Below are positions 16,906 to 24,775 of a stretch of DNA of 64,000 nt, piece after piece. The position numbers and the translations under genes are program-made. The stretch lies in NCBI GenBank assembly GCA_015075645.1, contig JABTUF010000001.1, positions 682,001 to 746,000 on the forward strand, in the 5' to 3' direction. The stretch's first letter is position 1, and each line of letters opens with the position of its first letter. The DNA is from Burkholderiales bacterium. Its GTDB lineage: Bacteria; Pseudomonadota; Gammaproteobacteria; Burkholderiales; Casimicrobiaceae. The notes below the pieces were generated by a model. That model was not told the DNA's origin and searched no databases. It was given only the letters and a program-made list of their open reading frames with translations.

Positions 16906-19674
16906 TCAGTGCGCGCGCTCCCAGTTGGGTCCCGCGCCCACGTCGACGACGAGCGGCACCGACAGCTTCGCGACGCCGGTCATGAGCTCCGGCAGTTCGC
17001 GCTTCACGCGCGCGAGTTCGAGCTCCGGCACCTCGAGCACGAGTTCGTCGTGGACCTGGAGGATCAGCGTGGTCGCGAGCTTCTCGCGCCGGATCCAGGC
17101 GTCGACCGCGATCATCGCGAGCTTCACGAGGTCGGCCGCCGTGCCCTGCATCGGCGCGTTGATCGCCGCGCGCTCCGCCGCCGCGCGGCGCGGCCCGCCA
17201 CCGGCCTTGATGTCGGTGAGCCACAGACGGCGGCCGAAGACGGTCTCGACGTAACCCCGCTCGCGGGCCTCCTCGCGCGTCTTCTGCATGTACAGCGCGA
17301 CACCAGGGTAGCGCTGGAAGTACTTGTCGATGAACTGCTGCGCGGCGTTGCGCTCGATGCCGAGCTGCTGAGCGAGGCCGAAGGCGCCCATACCGTAGAT
17401 CAGGCCGAAATTCACCGCCTTGATGTAACGGCGCTGGTCCGCGCTCACCTCCTTCGGCGTCACGCCGAAGATCTCCGCGGCGGTCGCGCGGTGGATGTCC
17501 TCGCCCGCGAGGAACGCGCGCACCAGCGCCGGATCCTCCGACAGGTGCGCCATGATGCGCAGTTCGATCTGCGAATAGTCGGCCGACACCAGCACGTGGC
17601 CCCGCGGCGCGATGAACGCCTCGCGGATACGCCGCCCCTCCTCGGTGCGCACCGGGATGTTCTGCAGGTTCGGGTCCGACGACGCGAGCCGGCCGGTCAC
17701 CGCGGTCGCCTGCGAGAACGTCGTGTGCACGCGCCCGGTCCGCGGGTCGACCATCTGCGGCAGCTTGTCGGCGTAGGTCGACTTGAGCTTCGCCAGCGCG
17801 CGGTGCTCGAGCAGCACCTTCGGCAGCGGATAGTCAGCCGCGAGTTCCTGGAGCACCTCCTCGTCGGTCGACGGCTGGCCGGTCGCGGTCTTCTTCGCCG
17901 CCGGCAGGCCCATCCGCTCGAACAGGATCTCGCCCAGTTGCTTCGGCGACGCGAGATTGAACGGGCCGCCGGCGAGTTCGAACGCCTTCTGCTCGAGGGC
18001 CATCACGCGCTCGCCGAGCGTGCGGCCATGAGCGCGCAGGAGATCGGCGTCGACCAGCACACCGGCGCGCTCCATGCGGAACAACACCTCGCGCACCGGC
18101 ATTTCGATCTTCGCGTAGACGGCCTCGAGCTTCGGGTCGGCCGCGAGCGCGGGGAACATCGTCTCGTGGAGCCGCAACGTGACGTCCGCGTCCTCGGCCG
18201 AGTACTCGGTCGCGCGCTCGAGCGGCACCTGGTCGAAGCCGATCTGCGCGGCACCCTTGCCGGCGACTTCGGCGTACGCGATCGTCTTCCAGTCGAGGTG
18301 GCGCCACGCGAGGCTGTCCATGTCGTGCGGCCGGTGCGCCTCGAGCACGTAGGACTCGAGCAGCGTGTCGTGCGCGACGCCGTCGAGCGCGATGCCGTGG
18401 TTCGCGAGCGCGTGCTCGTCGTACTTGACGTTCTGCCCGAGCTTCGCGCGCTTGCGGTCGGCGAACCAGCCGCGCAGCGCGCCCAGCACCTCGTCGCGCG
18501 AGAGTTGGTCGGGCGCTCCCGCGTAACGATGGCCGACCGGCACGTAACAGGCGCGGCCCGGCGCGACCGCGAACGACAATCCGACGATCTCCGCGGCCAT
18601 CGGGTCGAGGCTCGTCGTCTCGGTGTCGAACGCCACGAGCGGCGCCCTGCGGATTTCGGCGAGCCAGCGCTCGAACGCCATCGCGTCGAGCACGCACTCG
18701 TAGGCGAGGTCGGCGGGCTTGCCCTTCGGCGTGCCGGCCGCCGCTCCCGGATCGAATCGACGCGTGTCGTCCTTCGCCGCGCGCGCCGCGATCGCGCCGG
18801 CCGCATCCGCGGGCATGCCCGCGGAGGGACCGCCGGCGACTTCCCGCAACCAGCTCCGGAATCCGTAGCGCTCGTAGAGCTCCTCGAGTCGCGCGCCGTC
18901 CGGAGCCGTGGGCACGAGGTCCTTCGGCCCGACGTCGAGGTCGCAATCGGTGCGGACGGTGAGGAGCTCCCGTCCCTTCGGCAGCCAGCCGAGCGCCGCG
19001 CGCAGGTTCTCGCCCACCTTGCCGCCGACCTCGCCCGCGTGCTTCACCAGGTTGTCGAGCGTGCCGTACTCGCCGAGCCACCTGGCCGCCGTCTTCGGGC
19101 CCACCTTGTCGACGCCCGGCACGTTGTCGACCGCGTCGCCGGTCAGGGTCAGCAGGTCGAGGATCTGGTCGGCCCGCACGCCGAACTTCGCGAGCACACC
19201 GGCTTCGTCGAGCGTCTCGTTGCTCATCGTGTTGACGATCGTGATGCCCGGCTCGACGAGTTGCGCGAGGTCCTTGTCCGACGAACTGATCGTCGTGTCG
19301 ATGCGCTGCCGCTTCGCCGCCTTGGCGAGCGTGCCGATCACGTCGTCGGCCTCGACCCCTTCGACCGCGAGGAGCGGCCAGCCGTGCGCGCGCACCAGCG
19401 AGTGCAACGGCTCGATCTGCGCGCGCAGGTCGTCGGGCATCGGCGGCCGGTTCGCCTTGTACTCCGGATAGAGGTCGTCGCGAAACGTCCTGCCGGGTGC
19501 GTCGAAGACGACGGCGAAGAAGTCCGGCTTGTCGTCGTCGACGATCCGGCGCAACATCGACAGCACGCCCCGCAGTGCGCCGGTCGGTTCACCCGAACGC
19601 GTGCGGAGGTCCGGCAGCGCGTGGAACGCGCGGTACAGGTACGACGAACCGTCGACGAGGACGAGCTTGGGCAC
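16906..19674 (-). CDS. polA: DNA polymerase I
   Basis: A 922-residue repair and lagging-strand polymerase. Domain order: 5'-nuclease (residues 1 to about 290, LVLVDGSSYLYRAFHALPDL at the start, TLTGDAVDNVPGVDKVGPKT helix-hairpin region), 3'-5' exonuclease (VAFDTETTSLDPM with intact Asp/Glu), then polymerase. Motif A is DYSQIELRIMAHL, motif B RRYIKAVNFGLIYGMG, and motif C QVHDELVLEVP, so all three activities appear intact. The start is a GTG at 19674, which gives the family N-terminus (V/M)PKLVLVDGSSY; upstream ATGs in frame would add a non-homologous stretch. It is divergent from the LOG-family gene. Confidence 0.97.
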   Translation of the reverse strand: MPKLVLVDGSSYLYRAFHALPDLRTRSGEPTGALRGVLSMLRRIVDDDKPDFFAVVFDAPGRTFRDDLYPEYKANRPPMPDDLRAQIEPLHSLVRAHGWPLLAVEGVEADDVIGTLAKAAKRQRIDTTISSSDKDLAQLVEPGITIVNTMSNETLDEAGVLAKFGVRADQILDLLTLTGDAVDNVPGVDKVGPKTAARWLGEYGTLDNLVKHAGEVGGKVGENLRAALGWLPKGRELLTVRTDCDLDVGPKDLVPTAPDGARLEELYERYGFRSWLREVAGGPSAGMPADAAGAIAARAAKDDTRRFDPGAAAGTPKGKPADLAYECVLDAMAFERWLAEIRRAPLVAFDTETTSLDPMAAEIVGLSFAVAPGRACYVPVGHRYAGAPDQLSRDEVLGALRGWFADRKRAKLGQNVKYDEHALANHGIALDGVAHDTLLESYVLEAHRPHDMDSLAWRHLDWKTIAYAEVAGKGAAQIGFDQVPLERATEYSAEDADVTLRLHETMFPALAADPKLEAVYAKIEMPVREVLFRMERAGVLVDADLLRAHGRTLGERVMALEQKAFELAGGPFNLASPKQLGEILFERMGLPAAKKTATGQPSTDEEVLQELAADYPLPKVLLEHRALAKLKSTYADKLPQMVDPRTGRVHTTFSQATAVTGRLASSDPNLQNIPVRTEEGRRIREAFIAPRGHVLVSADYSQIELRIMAHLSEDPALVRAFLAGEDIHRATAAEIFGVTPKEVSADQRRYIKAVNFGLIYGMGAFGLAQQLGIERNAAQQFIDKYFQRYPGVALYMQKTREEARERGYVETVFGRRLWLTDIKAGGGPRRAAAERAAINAPMQGTAADLVKLAMIAVDAWIRREKLATTLILQVHDELVLEVPELELARVKRELPELMTGVAKLSVPLVVDVGAGPNWERAH

Positions 19675-19765
19675 GCGACAGACGACTCCGAAAATTCCGC
19701 CGGTCATCGACCCGCAGGCGAGGTATTCGTCGAACGGGCAGGAAGCGTGGCGGGTGCTGGGAATT

Positions 19766-20401
19766 ATGGCAGAGTTCGTCTCGGCCACCGAGCGCCTGCA
19801 GGGCATACGCCCCGCGGTGTCGATGTTCGGCAGCGCGCGCATCCGCGAGGGCCATCCCTACTACGAGAAGACGCACGCGATCGCGCGCAAGCTCTCCGAC
19901 GCGGGATTCGCCGTGATCTCGGGCGGCGGCCCCGGCCTCATGGAGGCGGCCAACCGCGGCGCGCACGCGGGCCGCGCGCCCTCGGTCGGGCTCAACATCA
20001 ACCTGCCGCACGAGAAGGGCGACCGCAGCGCCCAGGACGTCTCGCTCGACTTCCTGTACTTCTTCTCGCGCAAGATGATGTTCGTCCGCTTCGCGTCGGC
20101 CTACGTCGTCCTGCCCGGCGGCTTCGGCACGCTCGACGAACTCTCCGAATGCCTCACGCTCGTGCAGACCGGCAAGACGCGGCGCATCCCGATCATCCTC
20201 GTCGGGTCGTCGTTCTGGACGGGACTCGTCGACTGGATGCGTGCGCACCTGGTCGGCGAAGGCATGGTCGGCGAGCACGACCTCGACCTCATGCAGACGA
20301 TCGACGACCCGGATGCGATCGTCGAGGCGATCTTCCGCTTCTACGAGGGCCGCGGCTTCCAGCCGACGCAGGAGGAGCGGCAGCGGATGCTGAATCTGTA
20401 G
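19766..20401 (+). CDS. LOG family protein (TIGR00730-type, putative nucleotide 5'-monophosphate hydrolase)
   Basis: A 211-residue Rossmann-like protein of the LOG/lysine-decarboxylase-like family. Members hydrolyse nucleotide 5'-monophosphates, releasing ribose-5-phosphate; plant relatives activate cytokinins. The diagnostic motif VVLPGGFGTLDELSE is at about residues 113-127, and the GGGPGLMEAANRGA dinucleotide-like loop is at about 52-65. The start at 19766 is chosen because homology begins with SMFGSARIREG and the upstream open frame overlaps polA antisense. No strong Shine-Dalgarno is visible. The stop codon TAG is followed almost at once by a heptamer repeat array. Confidence 0.85.
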   Translation: MAEFVSATERLQGIRPAVSMFGSARIREGHPYYEKTHAIARKLSDAGFAVISGGGPGLMEAANRGAHAGRAPSVGLNINLPHEKGDRSAQDVSLDFLYFFSRKMMFVRFASAYVVLPGGFGTLDELSECLTLVQTGKTRRIPIILVGSSFWTGLVDWMRAHLVGEGMVGEHDLDLMQTIDDPDAIVEAIFRFYEGRGFQPTQEERQRMLNL

Positions 20402-20403
20402 TT

Positions 20404-20475
20404 CAGGAGTCAGGCAACAGGTAACAGGTGACAGGTGACAGGTGACAGAGGCGGTGGTGTTTCCGGTGGCGGCGC
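20404..20475. repeat. Heptamer array plus GTTTCCGGTGGCGGCGC core
   Basis: Six 7-bp units start two bases after the upstream stop codon: CAGGAGT, CAGGCAA, CAGGTAA and three CAGGTGA. They are followed at 20452-20475 by the same 24-bp core as at 10164-10187 and then by GAGCGCCG, also shared. It is therefore a second copy of the compound element. Confidence 0.85.
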
Positions 20476-20531
20476 GTCGAGCGCCGTTGCGGGGTTCCCG
20501 CAAGGCGACGGAGGGTCGGGACGCCCGATGC

Positions 20532-20537
20532 TAGAAT
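20532..20537 (+). promoter_or_regulatory. Putative -10 element before the DUF2782 gene
   Basis: TAGAAT followed by CGGG, 35 bp before the start codon. The spacing and discriminator are the same as at fba. Confidence 0.4.
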
Positions 20538-20571
20538 CGGGTTGGCCTCCTCGCCGCGAAGCGACCCGAAC

Positions 20572-20937
20572 ATGCACCCCCTCGTCCGCCTCGCCGCCGC
20601 ACTCGTGCTCGTGCTGGGCGTCGCCGCGGGCGCGGCGTACGCCCAGGTATCGCCGCCACCGCCGCTGCCGCCCGCCACGGGCGACGCCGCGGCGCCGGTG
20701 CCGCCTCCGTCGTTCTCGAGCGATCCGGATCTCGAGCAGCAGGTCACGATCACGCACAAGGACCGCGAGAGCACCGAGGAAGTCCGCGTCGGCGGGGTGC
20801 TCCAGTACGTCCGGGTGACGCCGCGCGGCGGCCCGCCCTACTTCCTCGTTCCGAACCGCGACGGCACCGGTTTCCTCCGGCGCAACAGCCTCGACAACTC
20901 GTTGAGCGTGCCCCAGTGGCAACTGTTCTCGTGGTGA
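20572..20937 (+). CDS. DUF2782 periplasmic protein
   Basis: A small exported protein of 121 residues. The signal peptide LVRLAAALVLVLGVAAGAAYA ends near residue 24, followed by a Pro-rich linker. The DUF2782 domain has EQQVTITHKDRESTEEVRVGG, an RVTPRGGPPYFLVPN segment and a C-terminal PQWQLFSW. An ATG 30 bp upstream is in frame, but the chosen one places the signal peptide at the N-terminus. In betaproteobacteria DUF2782 commonly sits beside thrB and polA, as it does here. The function is unknown. Confidence 0.85.
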   Translation: MHPLVRLAAALVLVLGVAAGAAYAQVSPPPPLPPATGDAAAPVPPPSFSSDPDLEQQVTITHKDRESTEEVRVGGVLQYVRVTPRGGPPYFLVPNRDGTGFLRRNSLDNSLSVPQWQLFSW

Positions 20938-20988
20938 GCGCCCGCGAGGGCCGCCGCTGATCACGACGCGCACCGCGCGCGTTGCCGC

Positions 20989-21942
20989 ATGTCCGTCTAC
21001 ACGACCGTCTCGGCCGAGGATCTCGACGCCTGGCTCGCCCGCTATCCGCTCGGGCGGCTGCTCGCCTGCGATCCCATCCGCTCGGGCATCGAGAACACCA
21101 ACTACTTCGTGACCACCGAGCGCGGTCGCTACGTGCTCACGCTCTACGAGCGCCTGCCCGCCGACGAGCTGCCGTTCTATCTGAACCTGATGGCGCATCT
21201 CGCGCGCGCCGGCGTCGCCGTTCCCGCGCCGTCGGCCGACCGCAGCGGCGCGTACTTCTCGATGCTGTGCGGCAAGCCCGCGAGCCTCGTCGACCGCATC
21301 GACGGCGAGGCGCACCTCGTCCCCGGCGTGAACGACTGCATCGAGATCGGCGGCGCGCTCGCGCGATTGCATCTCGCGGCGCAGACCTACCGCGCGCGGC
21401 TCGCGAACCGGCGCGGTCCCGCGTGGTGGCGTCGCGCGGCGCGCTCCGTGCGCCCGTTCCTCGACGCGGCGCAGGCGAACCTGCTCGACGCCGAGCTCGC
21501 CTACCAGGCCGCCGCCGGCCGCATGACGCTGCCGAAGGCCGCGATCCACGGCGATCTCTTCCGCGACAACGTGCTGTTCGCTCAGGGCAAGGTCGCGGGC
21601 ATCATCGACTTCGGTTTCGCGGCGACCGACTTCCTCGCCTACGACCTCGCGATCGCGGTGAACGACTGGTGCAGCGAACCGGACGGAGCGATCCATTCCG
21701 AACGCATGCGCGCGTTCGTCGGCGGCTACCAGGCGCTTCGTCCGCTCACGGGCGAGGAGCGCGCGCACTGGCCGACGCTCCTGCGTGCGGCTGCGCTGCG
21801 GTTCTGGCTGTCGCGCCTCTACGATCTCCACTTGCCGCGGCCGGGCGAGCTGGTGCATGCGCACGACCCCGCCGTCTTCGAGCGCATTCTCGCGCACCGC
21901 GTGACCGAGACGCCGTCGCTCCCGGTCGCGGACGCCGCATGA
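20989..21942 (+). CDS. thrB: Homoserine kinase, ThrB2 (choline-kinase-fold) type
   Basis: The enzyme phosphorylates L-homoserine to O-phosphohomoserine in threonine synthesis. The 317-residue protein belongs to the aminoglycoside-phosphotransferase-like fold, not to the GHMP kinases. Visible motifs are the nucleotide loop SGIENTNYFVTTERGRYVLTLYE, the catalytic loop IHGDLFRDNVLF (Asp as base) near residue 186, and the metal-binding IIDFGFAATD about 20 residues later. The length is canonical. The stop overlaps the next gene's ATG, indicating coupling to a membrane protein of the BPSS1780 family. Confidence 0.93.
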   Translation: MSVYTTVSAEDLDAWLARYPLGRLLACDPIRSGIENTNYFVTTERGRYVLTLYERLPADELPFYLNLMAHLARAGVAVPAPSADRSGAYFSMLCGKPASLVDRIDGEAHLVPGVNDCIEIGGALARLHLAAQTYRARLANRRGPAWWRRAARSVRPFLDAAQANLLDAELAYQAAAGRMTLPKAAIHGDLFRDNVLFAQGKVAGIIDFGFAATDFLAYDLAIAVNDWCSEPDGAIHSERMRAFVGGYQALRPLTGEERAHWPTLLRAAALRFWLSRLYDLHLPRPGELVHAHDPAVFERILAHRVTETPSLPVADAA

Positions 21943-22814
21943 GCCGCGACGTGGACACGCCGCGCGACGTCGTCTTCACGGTGCACGAGGCGCGGCGCGG
22001 CGTCGCGTGGCTGCGCCAGGCCTGGACGCTGTTCTCGCGCGCCCGCGTACCCTGGCTCTTCATGCTCGCCACCTACTACATGGTGATGATGGCGATCGAA
22101 CTCGTGCCGTTCGTCGGTCAGCTCGCGGTGCCGCTGGTCAAGCCGGTGTTCGCCGTGGGCTTCCTCGCCGCCGCCTGGACGCAGGAGCGCGGCGGTTCAC
22201 CGCGCGTGCGCGATCTCTTCCTCGGCTTCCGCTCGAACCTCGCGGCGCTGCTCGTGCTGGGCGCCGTGTTCGTCGCCGGCATCACGCTCGCCGTGCTGTC
22301 GACGATGGTGGTCGACGGCGGCAAGCTGCTCGACGCGCTCACCTCGCCGGCGCCGGCGTCGGGCGAGGCGCGCGAGACCTGGGCCGCCACGCTCGCCGCG
22401 ACGCTGCGCGATCCGCGCACGGTGCTCGCGATGCTCTTCGCGATCGTCGTCGCGCTGCCGACGCTGGCGGCGCTCTGGTTCGCCCCCGGTCTCGTCGTGT
22501 TCCAGGACCTGCCGGCGCCCGCCGCGCTCGGCTACTCGCTCAAGGCCGCGCTCGCGAACTGGCGGCCGCTCGTCTTCTACGGCTTCACGGTGTTCGCCGT
22601 GGGGGGGCTCCTGCCCGCGCTCGCCCTGGCGCTCATCTCGGCCGTGCTTCCGCCGTCGGCGATCGCGGTCCTCGCGATCGCGCTCCTGATGCCCTTCGCG
22701 TTCTTCTTCGCCGCGACACTGCACGTGTCCGACTACGTGAGCTACCGCGACGTGTTCCACGCCGGCGAGACGCTCGCACCGCTCACGCCGACGGCCGGGT
22801 CGCTGCGCGACTGA
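21939..22814 (+). CDS. BPSS1780-family membrane protein (second copy)
   Basis: A 291-residue integral membrane protein. It starts at an ATG overlapping the thrB stop (ATGA) and has about six membrane helices (VPWLFMLATYYMVMMAIELV, LAALLVLGAVFVAGITLAVL and others). The patterns AWTLFSRARVPWLF, ALWFAPGLVVFQDLPAPAALGYSLKAALANWRP and DYVSYRDVF correspond to those in the paralogue at 15183-16001. The function is unknown. The thrB overlap is suggestive of cotranscription, not of a shared pathway. Confidence 0.85.
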   Translation: MSRDVDTPRDVVFTVHEARRGVAWLRQAWTLFSRARVPWLFMLATYYMVMMAIELVPFVGQLAVPLVKPVFAVGFLAAAWTQERGGSPRVRDLFLGFRSNLAALLVLGAVFVAGITLAVLSTMVVDGGKLLDALTSPAPASGEARETWAATLAATLRDPRTVLAMLFAIVVALPTLAALWFAPGLVVFQDLPAPAALGYSLKAALANWRPLVFYGFTVFAVGGLLPALALALISAVLPPSAIAVLAIALLMPFAFFFAATLHVSDYVSYRDVFHAGETLAPLTPTAGSLRD

Positions 22815-22825
22815 CACCCTCCGCG

Positions 22826-24529
22826 ATGGCGGCGACGGCATCCGCGCTCTGGCGTCGCGTGCTCCCCGGGCTCGCGCAGATCCTCGATCCGACGCCCGGC
22901 GCCTGGCGCGTCGATGCGCTCGCGGGCGCCGCGGTCGCGGTCGTGATGATCCCGTCGGTGCTGGCCTACGCCGAGCTGATGCGCCTGCCCGCCGCGGCGG
23001 GGCTCTACGCGGCGATCGGCTCGATGGCGGTCTACCTGCTCCTCACGCCGTCACGCCGGGTGATCGTCGGCCCGGACACGACGATCGCGCTCCTCGCGGC
23101 GAGCATCGTCGCCCCGCTGGCCATGGGCGATCCGCTGCGCACGGCGGCGCTCGCCTCGCTCGTCGCCATCATGACCGGCGTGGCGCTCGTGGCGGCCGCG
23201 CGCCTCGGACTGGGTCTCGCCGCCGACGCGCTCGCGCGGCCGGTGCTCGTCGGCTACGCGAACGGTGCCGCACTGGTGCTGATCGTCTCGCAGTTGGGCG
23301 CGCTCCTCGGCGTGAACCTCGAGAAGGAGACGTTCGGAGCGCGCACGATCGAGGCGATCGGCGCGCTGCCGTCCGCCCACATGCCGACGCTCGCGCTCGG
23401 CGCCACGCTGGTCGTCGTGCTGCTCATGTGCCGTCGCTGGGTCCCGCGCTTGCCGGGCGCGCTCGTCGCTTGCGCGATCGCGGTCGCGGCGGAGGTCGCC
23501 TTCTCGCTGCGCGAACACGGCGTCGCGATGCTTCCCGCCATCGCCCCGGGCGTGCCGGCGCCGGCGTTCCCCGACGTGTCGGTCGCCGACGTCCGCGACC
23601 TCGCCGGCGGCGCGCTCGCGCTCGCCTTCCTCACCTTCGCCGAAGGCGCGCTGCTCGCCCGCACGCTCGCCGAGCGGCGCGGCGAATCGGTGGATGCCGG
23701 CGCGGAGCTGCGCGCATTGGGCGCCGCCGACGTCGCCGCCGGACTCGCCGGAGGTTTCAACGTGGGCGCGAGCGGGTCGCGCTCGATCACCGCGGATGCC
23801 GCCGGGTCGATGTCGCAGCGGACCCAGCTCGTCGCGCTCGTCCTCCTCGCCGCGTTCGCCCTGTTTCTCGCGCCGTTCCTCGCATGGCTGCCGCGCGTCG
23901 CGCTCGCGGCGATCCTCGTCGCGGCGGGCATCCACCTCCTGGACCTTCGCGGCCTGCGCGTGCTGTGGCGGCTCGAGCGGCACGCGTTCGCCATCGCGAT
24001 GGGCGTCACGATCGGCGTGCTCGTGCTGGGCGTGCTCCCCGGCATACTGATCGGCGTCGCGCTCGCGTTCCTCGAAGTGCTGGTCGAGGTCGCGCGTCCG
24101 CGCGACGCGGTGCTGCGCCGACGCCCCGGAGACACCCATTTCCACGACCTCGACGAGGACGAGCCGGGAGAGCCGACGCCCGGCGCCGTCGTCTACCGCC
24201 TCTACGCGCCGCTCGTGTTCGCGAACGCGAATCACGTCGCCGGCCGCATCCGCGAGGTGGTCTACGCGGCCGATCCGCAAACGCGCGTCGTCGTCCTCGA
24301 CCTGCAGGCGGTGTGGGAGATCGACGTCACCGCCGCCGACGTGCTCACCGACTTGCACGACGAGTTCGAAGGTCGCGGAATCGACCTGCGGTTCGCGCGC
24401 GCGAACCGCCCGTTGCGCGAGCAGATCCACCGGATGCTCGCCGGGCACGACGCCGCCCACGAGCGGTTCTTCCCGTCGGCATCGGCGGCGGTCGACGACT
24501 ATTTCGCGGCGAAAGGCGGTTCGCGCTGA
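22826..24529 (+). CDS. SulP-family anion transporter with STAS domain
   Basis: A 567-residue inner-membrane transporter for sulfate, bicarbonate or another anion. The transmembrane part, residues about 20-420, starts with the SulP pattern DALAGAAVAVVMIPSVLAYAELMRLPAAAGLYAAI. It includes NVGASGSRSITADAAGSMSQRTQL, matching the family signature that lines the substrate site. A C-terminal STAS domain (about residues 440-555, AVVYRLYAPLVFANANHVAG and VVLDLQAVWEIDVTAADVL) probably regulates transport. It begins 11 bp after the previous gene. The substrate is not predictable; no carbonic anhydrase or sulfate-assimilation gene is adjacent. Confidence 0.9.
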   Translation: MAATASALWRRVLPGLAQILDPTPGAWRVDALAGAAVAVVMIPSVLAYAELMRLPAAAGLYAAIGSMAVYLLLTPSRRVIVGPDTTIALLAASIVAPLAMGDPLRTAALASLVAIMTGVALVAAARLGLGLAADALARPVLVGYANGAALVLIVSQLGALLGVNLEKETFGARTIEAIGALPSAHMPTLALGATLVVVLLMCRRWVPRLPGALVACAIAVAAEVAFSLREHGVAMLPAIAPGVPAPAFPDVSVADVRDLAGGALALAFLTFAEGALLARTLAERRGESVDAGAELRALGAADVAAGLAGGFNVGASGSRSITADAAGSMSQRTQLVALVLLAAFALFLAPFLAWLPRVALAAILVAAGIHLLDLRGLRVLWRLERHAFAIAMGVTIGVLVLGVLPGILIGVALAFLEVLVEVARPRDAVLRRRPGDTHFHDLDEDEPGEPTPGAVVYRLYAPLVFANANHVAGRIREVVYAADPQTRVVVLDLQAVWEIDVTAADVLTDLHDEFEGRGIDLRFARANRPLREQIHRMLAGHDAAHERFFPSASAAVDDYFAAKGGSR

Positions 24530-24775
24530 ACGGCCTCGCGGCGAGGCGCTGCCGTGGCGTCGGCGTTCGCGTTGTCGATCAAGTCGCCGACAGGATGCGC
24601 GGGCTGATCCGGGACCCATGCAGCCGGCTGGACATCAATCCGACCGGCGGTCGATAGGCCCCGAAGTTTCCTGTCGGGATCGCGTCTGCCCCCTGGGGGC
24701 GGCAAGGCGGGTGCGCAACCGACAGCGCGCTATGCGAAACCGCATCGCCTCCACGCACCGGTGGAGCGGTTCGTC

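Noticed and set aside
16681..20424. Open frame of about 1247 codons on the plus strand opposite polA
   Set aside because: It is antisense to a clear DNA polymerase I and is Arg/His/Leu-rich as expected from mirrored GC-biased codons; there are no domains or start signals.
24530..24775. Possible gene or RNA in the SulP-uvrD gap
   Set aside because: No conserved frame, hairpin with T-tract or promoter was seen.
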